Assembly (NCBI GenBank): GCA_047620505.1
Contig: JBLHKS010000294.1
Coordinates: forward strand, 1-7,507
Direction of reading: 5' to 3'
Length of the DNA: 7,507 nucleotides
Origin: JBLHKS01 sp047620505
GTDB taxonomy: Bacteria; Verrucomicrobiota; Verrucomicrobiia; Verrucomicrobiales; DEV007
Both the position numbers and the translations under genes were made by a program. Positions within the stretch are counted from its first letter, which is position 1. Every line of letters begins with the position of its first letter. The notes under the pieces are model-generated. The model worked only from the letters and a program-made list of their open reading frames with translations, did no database searches and was not told the origin of the DNA. Below, one piece after another: positions 1-6,460 of this stretch.

Positions 1-1696
1 TGACAACCGAGTATCGCGAAACGGCGCCGTAGTTCGCCAGATCGAACACCGCCGCCGGGTAGTGGCCGGGGACGTCTTCCCACATCCACGCGCGGAAAAC
101 CTGCGGCTTGAACGGGTCGGAGCCGATCGCTTGCTCGACCTTGTCGCCGGGCGCGAAATCGAACTCCGTCTCCTGCGCGGAGTGGGGCGACATTCCTAAC
201 ACGCGTTGTCCTCCACGATCTCCGCCGGGCACAGCGCGGGAGACGTCGTTCACGTAGGCGCCCGGCGCGATGATGTAGTCCAGCAGCGTTTCGTGGCCGT
301 CCCACGTGTAGTTCTCCGGGCGGTAAAGCGTTGGCGCGCCTGCGCTTTTCGCGCCCCACCAGAAACGCTCGATTTCGATGTCCTTGGTGCCGTCGTCGTT
401 GGCGATGAACTTCGTAATCAGATACCAGCGATGATCGCCCTTCGGTGTCTTCTCAGTCGGATCGTTAACAGCAAAGTAGCGACCGATGACATTCGCCGTC
501 CAAGGGCAGTCGGCGCCGCCGCGAATCAGGCCGCCGAATTTGCGCTCGGTGTTGCCAGTGACCGGGCTTTTGATTAACTCCGTTCCGTAGTCGACGCCTT
601 TGAACTGAGTCATGCGCCCTTCGGGCAGGTCGTATTCGGAGCGGCCGGTGACGATGAGGACCTTGCCTTCGGTGATGTGTTTGTCAGGGTTGAGATTGAC
701 GAGCGGACGCGAATTCCCGAGCGTCTTGGCGTTCGCCTCGCCCTTGAAGGTTAGCTGCGAGGTTTCCCAATTCATCGTCTCGACCGTGGCCGCGAAATTG
801 TTGTCCAGCGTCCGAATAAACGCGCCGTAGAGGTTGCCGTTCTCGTCGCCGGCCGCCGAGTGGACGTTGCTCATGTAGTTGTAATCGCAGTAGTAAACGT
901 AGGTGTCGCCATGCGCGTATTGATTGCGAATCACCTTCACGTCGTAAGTCTGATTATCGGCGTTACTCGTCTGCGTCATGTGCAGAATCCCGGTGTTGCT
1001 CTTGTTGTGCGCGATCGCTCCGGCGATGTGGTCCATCTCGGTGTCGGTCACGAAATAGTGCATCTGCTTTTCCTTATCATAACCGATAGACTGGATGTAA
1101 GCGCGCGTCACGCCGCCGCCGTAACCCGGTCCGCCATGCACGTTGATGAACTGCCCCGGAGCTAAGCCGCGAACGGTCGGCACGTAGACCCGGGCGGCCT
1201 TGCCCTTCGCCGTCGGCAGCTGAAGCCAATCGAGATAACTGACCGAGCCCTGCACGATCTTGCTGTCGATCTGGAGCATCGGGTGGGTTCCCCAATGCGG
1301 CGCGCTGTCGCCTACGTTAAGCCGGAATTCGCGTTGAATCCCGAGTCCGGACAGCGGCGGCAAGTGGAGAACTTGGCGGTCGCGTTCACCGGTCAGGACA
1401 GTCGTTCCCGGCCCGTGCCGCCACGTTGTCGCCGGAGCCGGAGCCTCAGGAATGCGGATGAGCGATTGGAGCGAATCGGGCTTCAGCATCGGCCAGACCC
1501 GTGTTGGGACGACCAGAATGCCGGACTTTTCGCCCAACGCCTCACGCGCGGCCTTCCAAGTTTGTTGGGCCTCTTCCGGAGTTCCGGTCGGGCCGAATTC
1601 GCCGAGGTGATGGATCAGCGCGTCGTCGTCCTGCGCCAGCAGCTGCTGGGCGGCGATCAACGCGAACAGGAGGGAAAGCGTGAGGATGTTCTTCAT
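1..1696 (-). CDS. Large exported protein of unknown function, partial (C-terminus beyond left edge)
   Basis: The minus strand is open without a stop from an ATG at 1696 to the window edge, giving 565 codons and continuing outside. The N-terminus (MKNILTLSLLFALIAAQQLLAQ) is a classical signal peptide, probably cut after Ala21, so the protein should be exported. After it comes a segment (about residues 29-65, with HLGEFGPTGTPEEAQ and GILVVP) that resembles the opening strand-helix-strand of pectate-lyase-like beta-helix proteins. The rest is rich in Gly, Asn, Asp, Tyr and short beta-like stretches, for example HGGPGYGGG at 188-195, which would suit a beta-helix or other all-beta fold. At the edge, FDLANYGAV (551-559) resembles a second such opening motif. 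I recognise no catalytic signature, so function is unknown. The gene is the last visible cistron of the operon: its ATG lies 6 bases after the stop of the upstream gene and has no clear Shine-Dalgarno. The beta-helix reading is inference from motif resemblance only; that the frame is coding is well supported by its length, signal peptide and position. Confidence 0.85.
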   Translation of the reverse strand, partial: MKNILTLSLLFALIAAQQLLAQDDDALIHHLGEFGPTGTPEEAQQTWKAAREALGEKSGILVVPTRVWPMLKPDSLQSLIRIPEAPAPATTWRHGPGTTVLTGERDRQVLHLPPLSGLGIQREFRLNVGDSAPHWGTHPMLQIDSKIVQGSVSYLDWLQLPTAKGKAARVYVPTVRGLAPGQFINVHGGPGYGGGVTRAYIQSIGYDKEKQMHYFVTDTEMDHIAGAIAHNKSNTGILHMTQTSNADNQTYDVKVIRNQYAHGDTYVYYCDYNYMSNVHSAAGDENGNLYGAFIRTLDNNFAATVETMNWETSQLTFKGEANAKTLGNSRPLVNLNPDKHITEGKVLIVTGRSEYDLPEGRMTQFKGVDYGTELIKSPVTGNTERKFGGLIRGGADCPWTANVIGRYFAVNDPTEKTPKGDHRWYLITKFIANDDGTKDIEIERFWWGAKSAGAPTLYRPENYTWDGHETLLDYIIAPGAYVNDVSRAVPGGDRGGQRVLGMSPHSAQETEFDFAPGDKVEQAIGSDPFKPQVFRAWMWEDVPGHYPAAVFDLANYGAVSRYSVV

Positions 1697-1702
1697 GTTT
1701 TG

Positions 1703-2917
1703 TCAGGGTAAGATGACTTCGACGCCGTTGAGATTTCCGATCGAATCCGGAAGCCGCATTGGCGCCGGCTGTGATGTGGTTGGAACGGTCTTGTCTCTCC
1801 AGCCGACGACGCCAAGCTGATCGCCAAGCCGATGATGCGCGAGCATATCGCCGATTGTCTGAACGACCCACGGCTCAAAAATCTGCGAGCCGTTTTTGGT
1901 GTAAACGAGATTGTCCGCCAGATAAACACAGGAGTGAACTGCGCGGTTGTTCGCTTGCCTGATCACCAATATAAGGTCGCCGAATTGAAAACTTTCGCGT
2001 TGGTCCAGCGGGCGGTATCGCTGGCGAACGTAGGTGTCAACGGTCGAGGTGTCTTGGTAAATTGGGGCGGGGTAGAAGTTGAGGAAATTGAGCGCGGTCC
2101 AGTAAGCGTCTGGGAAACGGCCGCGACGGCCATCTTCGAGAATCGGAAACAGGTTGAGGTGTTTGCGCGGGGTTGGTGGAAGCAAATGGGCGAGGTCCAG
2201 CCGCTCGACTTCAGGGTTGCGGGCGATCGATTCCAACAAAGGCAGAACGTCTTTGGCTTTGGCTCCGGCGCTCCAGTAATTCGTGATGGTGGCAAGGTCG
2301 CTTTCCTTGGTCAGCTTCAGTCGCGCAATGGTTGTGCGGCGTTGGCTAACCGCCCGCAGCATCATTTGCTCTTCGGCGGCGGATTTTGCATAGCCGAGCA
2401 AAAACGGTACATCGGTTAGATATCGATCAGGCCCGTCTGGCCAACTGAGTTGCTCGATGAGCGGCAAAAGATCCGGCCGCAGCTCGGAGTTCTCGAACCA
2501 ACTTTTGATGTCGCCGTGTTCGAAGACCACAGGATGGCGTTGGTAATAATTATCTTCGTAACTCGCCAGCTCTCGACACAAAACACGGCGGGATTCCGGC
2601 GCGAGATTCGCGACGGTATCATCGGAAGGCAAAAGCACCATGTGGGCCCCATGAGACAGCCGCTTGGCTCGGGCTAACTCGGGATGGCTTGCCGGAATCA
2701 AGCCTACCTGATCGAGAATCCGATCGATCGATTCGTGAGTTTGCCCAAAGAAATGCCACTCAGTCTCCCGGGAAGGACGTTCGAGCAGATTCACCACCGA
2801 ATCCGGCGGTTGCAGGAAGATGTCGTACGACTCGATCGTGCCCCAAGGCGCCTTCGCAAGCACGGGCGCGAGCGTGAAACCGAGGCAGATCGCCACAATT
2901 CGAGGAATGATTTTCAT
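1703..2917 (-). CDS. Exported NlpC/P60-like family protein, third paralogue, presumed catalytic Cys replaced by Ala
   Basis: This 404-residue protein begins with a signal peptide (MKIIPRIVAICLGFTLAPVLA, likely cut near residue 21-23). It is a diverged homologue of the two upstream genes. It shares the mature N-terminus (PWGTIESYDIFLQPP at 24-38), the central TNYWS (212-216), the LLPPTPRK box (245-252) and the whole C-terminal domain: YWTALNFLN (272-280), FGDLILV (312-318), HSCVYLAD (328-335) and TKNG (340-343). In the two sister proteins a Cys stands just before the YW/FW pair; here that position is Ala271 (codon GCT at 2107-2105), so the expected nucleophile is missing while His328 and Asn342 remain. 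The mature protein has only two Cys, at 114 and 330. It also has a tail of about 30 residues (from about 374) that the sisters lack. Its ATG overlaps the upstream stop as ATGA with no Shine-Dalgarno, so translation is probably coupled. Likely a non-catalytic, binding or regulatory copy acting in the envelope; this is inference. Confidence 0.88.
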   Translation of the reverse strand: MKIIPRIVAICLGFTLAPVLAKAPWGTIESYDIFLQPPDSVVNLLERPSRETEWHFFGQTHESIDRILDQVGLIPASHPELARAKRLSHGAHMVLLPSDDTVANLAPESRRVLCRELASYEDNYYQRHPVVFEHGDIKSWFENSELRPDLLPLIEQLSWPDGPDRYLTDVPFLLGYAKSAAEEQMMLRAVSQRRTTIARLKLTKESDLATITNYWSAGAKAKDVLPLLESIARNPEVERLDLAHLLPPTPRKHLNLFPILEDGRRGRFPDAYWTALNFLNFYPAPIYQDTSTVDTYVRQRYRPLDQRESFQFGDLILVIRQANNRAVHSCVYLADNLVYTKNGSQIFEPWVVQTIGDMLAHHRLGDQLGVVGWRDKTVPTTSQPAPMRLPDSIGNLNGVEVILP

Positions 2918-4059
2918 GAATCAGAGGGTTCAGATTTAAGGCGGTAAACTTTTCGGTACAACTGCTCGATGGGGTAACGAGAGAGCATATCGGCTTCGCG
3001 CATCAGTAGCCACGGATGGAGCTGGCTGATGCCATTCTTGGTGAAAACGATGTCGTCCGCGATGTAGACGCAGCTGTGGTTTGGCTTGTCCGTCTCCTTT
3101 TCAAACCAAACAAGCACATCGCCGATGCGAGGTGGTTCATGCGTTGGCTCATAGCCGCGGTCGAGATGATATTGAACATCGATAAAGTCCAACAATCTCC
3201 GTCGCGGCTCGCTGTTGAAGAAATTGAATGCCGTCCAAAAGCAATGCGGCATCTGATAGCGAATCGTCTCTTCTTTCTGTGGATAGGTATTAATCAATTT
3301 CCGGGGGGTCGGCGGGAGCAGGTTTACGATATCGACCGAATTGACTCCGGGTGCCCGGCGCACACCTTGAAGAATCGTGTTCACATCGCCGCGCAGTTTT
3401 CCGGTTCCCCAGTAGTCGCTGACCTCATCCAGATTGGTGTTGTCGTCAATCCTCAGCCGAACAATCAATCCCCGCGTCCGAGCGAGCGCGCGGACGAAAC
3501 TGACTTTGTCCTCGGCGTTCTGCAGCCGCCTCATGAGAATCGGGACCTCGCAAAAGTGCCATTGCCCATCGACTTCCAACCGGCGTGACTCGACGAAACG
3601 GATAAGATCTTCGGAGATCGGGCGGCGGTCCAGCGCGCGGAACTCGCCCGCCTCAATCGGATAGCTTCGCTTGCCCAAGTCGGTCCACCAGATGTGACGG
3701 TAGAGTTTGTCTCGCTGCTCTCCCTTTAGCGTCAACACAAGATCATGCGGAGGGACAACGGTCATGCCTCGCTCACCGGGGTGCCAATGAGCACGAGCTT
3801 TCAAGGCTTCAATCCACGTTTGTTCGATCCCAAATTTCACCAGCAGCTGCTGAATCTGCTCCGGCGTCGATTCGGTGAATTCCCAAAGGATTTCCTCATC
3901 GAAGATCCCCATCCAGAGCATATCCATCGGAGGCTCCAGAACTGTCTCGTAGAATTCGAGCTGCCCCCAAGGTCCCGGTCGCGACTCGAACAGTTCACCT
4001 TTTGCCGATCCGAGCGCAAATGCTCCGGCGAGGAGAATAGACGTTGCGGCGCTTTTCAT
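2914..4059 (-). CDS. Exported NlpC/P60-like cysteine hydrolase family protein, second paralogue
   Basis: The product has 381 residues if translation starts at the ATG at 4059. I chose that start because it opens a signal peptide (MKSAATSILLAGAFALGSAKG) and overlaps the upstream stop as TGATG; the frame could extend to 4158, but that part is non-hydrophobic and lies wholly inside the upstream gene. After the signal comes GELFESRPGPWGQLEFYE (21-38), an unrecognised N-terminal/central region (about 30-245), the LLPPTPRK box (247-254) and a C-terminal domain with PHCFW (Cys273), IGDVLVWF (312-319), HSCVYIAD (His328) and TKNG (Asn342). The Cys-His-Asn order and spacing (55 and 14 residues), and a GD-plus-hydrophobic strand just before the His, fit an NlpC/P60-type papain-like fold, which commonly hydrolyses peptidoglycan peptides or other amides. 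It aligns with the upstream paralogue without a gap over all 381 residues at about 60% identity (hand count), indicating tandem duplication. The substrate is unknown. Confidence 0.9.
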   Translation of the reverse strand: MKSAATSILLAGAFALGSAKGELFESRPGPWGQLEFYETVLEPPMDMLWMGIFDEEILWEFTESTPEQIQQLLVKFGIEQTWIEALKARAHWHPGERGMTVVPPHDLVLTLKGEQRDKLYRHIWWTDLGKRSYPIEAGEFRALDRRPISEDLIRFVESRRLEVDGQWHFCEVPILMRRLQNAEDKVSFVRALARTRGLIVRLRIDDNTNLDEVSDYWGTGKLRGDVNTILQGVRRAPGVNSVDIVNLLPPTPRKLINTYPQKEETIRYQMPHCFWTAFNFFNSEPRRRLLDFIDVQYHLDRGYEPTHEPPRIGDVLVWFEKETDKPNHSCVYIADDIVFTKNGISQLHPWLLMREADMLSRYPIEQLYRKVYRLKSEPSDS

Positions 4060-5204
4060 CAGGAGTCGGTAGAATCGAAGTGAGGGCGGTACATTTTTCG
4101 GTGTAGTCGCTTTACTGGGTAACGAGAGAGCATGTCCGCCTCCCGCATCAGGATCCAAGGGTTGATCTGACTGATTCCGTTCTTTGTGAAGACAATATCA
4201 TCCGCGATATAAACACAACTGTGGATGAACTCCCCAGTTCCGTTCTCGAACCACAGAAGGACATCGCCAAATCGCGGGGTGTCCTGTGTCAATTCGTAGC
4301 CGTGATCGAGATGATAGGGCAAAAACATCGTATCCAGCAATCGAGGGCGCGGATAGTGATTGAAGAAGTTGAACGAGGCCCAATAGCAATCCGGCAGATC
4401 CTGCCGGATCATTTCTTCGGTTTGCGGATAGGTGTTAAGATACTTGCGAGGAGTCGGTGGCAGCAATTGCACAATATCGATCGATTCGACTCCCGGCGCC
4501 CGTCGCACGCCCTTTAGAATTGAGAGAACGTCGCTCCGGTGTCCGTCGAGCGACCAGTAGTTGGCGACTTCATCGAGATTCGTTTTGTCATCGATCTTAA
4601 GCCGAACCATCAAGCCGCGGGTCCGGGCGAGCGCGCGAATGAACTCCGTTTTCTGAGCCTGTGTCGCCAACCGCCGGGTCAAGATTGGAATCTCGCAACT
4701 GTGTTGTTTGCCGTCGACATCAAGACTTCGAGCTTCGATGAAGCGGATGAAATCTTCGGGAATCGGTCGTCGATCCAGCGACCGAAATTCGCCCACCTCA
4801 ATTGGGAAACAGCGATCGCGAAACCCGTTGTTCCAGATGTGGCGGTAGAGCTTCTCCCGCGGCGCTTTCTCCAACTCGACCACCAGATCGTGTGGCGGGA
4901 CGACCGTTATCCCGGTTTCGGTTTTCCGCCACTGGGCCCGCGTTTCCAGTGCCTTGATCCACTCATCATCGATCTCGAATCCGATTAGCAGCTGCTGGAC
5001 TTCTTCCTGCGATTTTTCGGTGAACTGCCAAACGATCTCCTCTTCAAAAAGCGAGGGCCAGAGCAGATGCGTGGGCGGTTCGAGAATCGTTTCGTAAAAC
5101 TCCAGCTGGCCCCACGGACCGGGACGCGATTCGAAAATTTCTCCTCTTATGACAGCAACGGGCGCGGCCATAATCAAGAACACCAGAGGCACCAATCTCA
5201 TCAT
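4059..5204 (-). CDS. Exported NlpC/P60-like cysteine hydrolase family protein, first paralogue
   Basis: The product has 381 residues from the ATG at 5204. This start is preferred over one further upstream (5243) because it opens a signal peptide (MMRLVPLVFLIMAAPVAV), forms an ATGA overlap with the serine hydrolase stop, and has the one convincing Shine-Dalgarno of the operon (AGGAAG at 5217-5212, 7 bases before the ATG). The mature protein starts GEIFESRPGPWGQLEFYE (21-38). The middle region is unrecognised but strongly conserved with the next gene (RALARTRGL at 190-198; DDKTNLDEV at 205-213; LLPPTPRK at 247-254). The C-terminal domain carries PDCYW (Cys273), FGDVLLWF (312-319), HSCVYIAD (His328) and TKNG (Asn342), the elements expected of an NlpC/P60-like Cys-His-Asn triad. 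It probably works in the periplasm or outer envelope as a peptidase or amidase. Family membership is my inference from motifs; the N-terminal 230 or so residues could be a separate ligand-binding domain. Confidence 0.9.
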   Translation of the reverse strand: MMRLVPLVFLIMAAPVAVIRGEIFESRPGPWGQLEFYETILEPPTHLLWPSLFEEEIVWQFTEKSQEEVQQLLIGFEIDDEWIKALETRAQWRKTETGITVVPPHDLVVELEKAPREKLYRHIWNNGFRDRCFPIEVGEFRSLDRRPIPEDFIRFIEARSLDVDGKQHSCEIPILTRRLATQAQKTEFIRALARTRGLMVRLKIDDKTNLDEVANYWSLDGHRSDVLSILKGVRRAPGVESIDIVQLLPPTPRKYLNTYPQTEEMIRQDLPDCYWASFNFFNHYPRPRLLDTMFLPYHLDHGYELTQDTPRFGDVLLWFENGTGEFIHSCVYIADDIVFTKNGISQINPWILMREADMLSRYPVKRLHRKMYRPHFDSTDS

Positions 5205-6331
5205 CGTCGGGCTTCCTGAAGCGCCAGAGCTTCTTTTTTCCACGCGCCTTGCGCCTCGTTTCCATCAAGCGGGAAGCCAGCATGCTGGACCATCCAAACG
5301 AGGACGAGGCCCTGCTTCGGCCTGATTTCCATGTTCGTCGCATGCGCGCCGCCGTGGCCGAAAGTATCGCCACCCACCGAAAATCCCAGACCGTAACTTT
5401 GCGGAACGGAGTCGGGCGTCTGTCGGCTGGAGAGTTCCTTCAACGCCTCCCCGCTGATGTAGCGCTTGCTATCGAGTTCGCCGCCGTTGAGGAGCATCCG
5501 GCAGAATGTCGCGGTGTCGGTTGCCGTCGAAAACAAGCCGCCGGCGGGCATCGGGAACCGGCTGTTTCGATCGTTGAGCGGATAGATCAACTGGCCGACG
5601 GGCGTCTCAACGAGATTGTCCTTGGCTTCGTTCGGGCGATAGGACTTCGCTAACCGTGTGAGTTGTTCCTCGTTCGGCCAGAACGTCGTATCCACCATCC
5701 CGAGCGGATCGAACAGGCGAGTCTGCATGAAGTCCTCGTAGGCCATGCCGCTAACGACTTCGATGATCCGCGCCGTCGTGTTGATCCCGGCATTCGAGTA
5801 TTGATACTTCGTGCCCGGCTCCCACTGAAGCGGCGTCATCGCGTAACTGCGCACAGCAGCCGCCAGCGGCAACCCGTCGAGCGTCGGCTCTTCGATGGCG
5901 GATTTGAAAGGTAAGCCGCTCATGTGGCTCAGAACTTCGCGGATCGTGATCGGATGCGCTGGCCGATGCAGGACCGTTTTTTCGTCGTCCTTTTCAGCGA
6001 TCATCATCTGCGCCTTGAACTCGGGTAGATACTTTTCGACCGGGTCGTCGAGCGCGATTCGTTTCTCATCGACGAGCATCATCACGGCCGTCGCAGTCAT
6101 TGGTTTCGACTGCGAGGCGATCCAGAAGAGCGCGTCCTTCGGCATCGCTTTCTTGGCGTCGACGTCCGCGAAGCCCGCAGTTTCGATGCTGACCACACCG
6201 TCCTTGTCGGCCACGAGCATCACCGCTCCGGCGACTGCATGGCGATCGACATAAGCCTGAACGACTGGTTGCTGCCCAAGGGCGGCGGTCAAGGAAAGAG
6301 CGGTGAACAGGAGAGCTATTTGGGAGGTCAT
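5201..6331 (-). CDS. Exported serine hydrolase of the beta-lactamase / penicillin-binding-protein fold
   Basis: The product has 376 residues from the ATG at 6331, chosen because it opens a signal peptide (MTSQIALLFTALSLTAALG, cut before Gln20). The frame stays open up to 6496, but that extension is non-hydrophobic and would run through the promoter region into the divergent gene. The three signature motifs of the class C beta-lactamase/DD-peptidase fold (Pfam Beta-lactamase, PF00144) are all present: SQSK (73-76; Ser73 nucleophile, Lys76 base), YSN (178-180) and HGG (326-328, replacing KTG). Length and layout match the widespread serine hydrolases of this family, which include esterases, D-aminopeptidases and carboxypeptidases; HGG in place of KTG is common in the esterase-like members, so the motifs do not show antibiotic hydrolysis. 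It is the first gene of the operon, and its stop overlaps the next start as ATGA. Expected location is the periplasm. The fold assignment is firm; the substrate is unknown. Confidence 0.93.
   Translation of the reverse strand: MTSQIALLFTALSLTAALGQQPVVQAYVDRHAVAGAVMLVADKDGVVSIETAGFADVDAKKAMPKDALFWIASQSKPMTATAVMMLVDEKRIALDDPVEKYLPEFKAQMMIAEKDDEKTVLHRPAHPITIREVLSHMSGLPFKSAIEEPTLDGLPLAAAVRSYAMTPLQWEPGTKYQYSNAGINTTARIIEVVSGMAYEDFMQTRLFDPLGMVDTTFWPNEEQLTRLAKSYRPNEAKDNLVETPVGQLIYPLNDRNSRFPMPAGGLFSTATDTATFCRMLLNGGELDSKRYISGEALKELSSRQTPDSVPQSYGLGFSVGGDTFGHGGAHATNMEIRPKQGLVLVWMVQHAGFPLDGNEAQGAWKKEALALQEARR
5212..5217 (-). promoter_or_regulatory. Ribosome binding site of the first NlpC/P60-like paralogue
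   Basis: On the minus strand the sequence reads AGGAAG, followed by 7 bases and then the ATG at 5204. It lies inside the 3' end of the serine hydrolase gene. It supports the 5204 start, and it is the only clear Shine-Dalgarno among the five operon genes. Confidence 0.6.
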
Positions 6332-6460
6332 TGGATTCGCTGGAAATTCGAAGCCCGCATTGAACACCGCGTAGGGTCTATCGGGCACGACAAAATCTAT
6401 ATGTAATGCGACGGAGTTCCTGCACGTGTTTCTCGCAAGCCGGCAGCTGCCGCGGAAATT
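6332..6460. promoter_or_regulatory. Divergent intergenic promoter region between the operon and the PAS-AraC regulator
   Basis: These 129 bases separate the start codons of two genes transcribed away from each other, so promoters for both must lie here or inside the neighbouring coding regions. The only AT-rich patch is AAAATCTATATGTAAT at 6392-6407, which offers -10-like hexamers on both strands (TATAGA or TACATA on the minus strand), but I see no convincing -35 at the right distance on either strand. A perfect 12-base palindrome lies at 6441-6452. Binding by the adjacent regulator is the natural expectation from the divergent arrangement, not something the sequence proves. Confidence 0.5.
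6441..6452. repeat. Perfect 12-base palindrome CGGCAGCTGCCG upstream of the regulator start
   Basis: The sequence CGGCAGCTGCCG is its own reverse complement and ends 8 bases before the proposed ATG of the PAS-AraC gene. It could be a protein binding site for autoregulation or a small hairpin masking the start. AraC proteins usually bind direct, non-palindromic half-sites, so it may equally be chance in GC-rich DNA. Confidence 0.3.

Noticed and set aside
206..1711. Several plus-strand open frames (for example 206-577, 860-1165 and 1283-1711) and a minus-strand one at 1077-1295
   Set aside because: They lie over one continuous minus-strand frame of 565 codons that has a signal peptide and operon position; their own peptides are Arg/Val-rich without recognisable motifs.
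2878..2917. Lipoprotein signal in the third paralogue (VAIC ending at Cys11)
   Set aside because: Ile directly before the Cys is not accepted in a normal lipobox, and the hydrophobic stretch continues well past the Cys, as in an ordinary signal peptide.
4060..4158. Longer start (ATG at 4158) for the second paralogue
   Set aside because: It adds 33 non-hydrophobic residues that bury the signal peptide and lie entirely within the upstream gene; the 4059 start matches the sister gene in length (381 residues).
1832..4988. Plus-strand frames at 1832-2419, 3016-3588 and 4539-4988 of 149-195 codons
   Set aside because: They are antisense shadows of the three paralogues; their similar placement in each copy follows from the paralogy of the minus-strand genes.
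5205..5243. Longer start (ATG at 5243) for the first paralogue
   Set aside because: It places 13 polar residues before the signal peptide, whereas the ATG at 5204 has a Shine-Dalgarno and an ATGA overlap.
5201..6331. Antibiotic-resistance beta-lactamase
   Set aside because: The fold motifs SQSK, YSN and HGG are shared by many esterases and peptidases; nothing in the sequence points specifically to beta-lactam hydrolysis.
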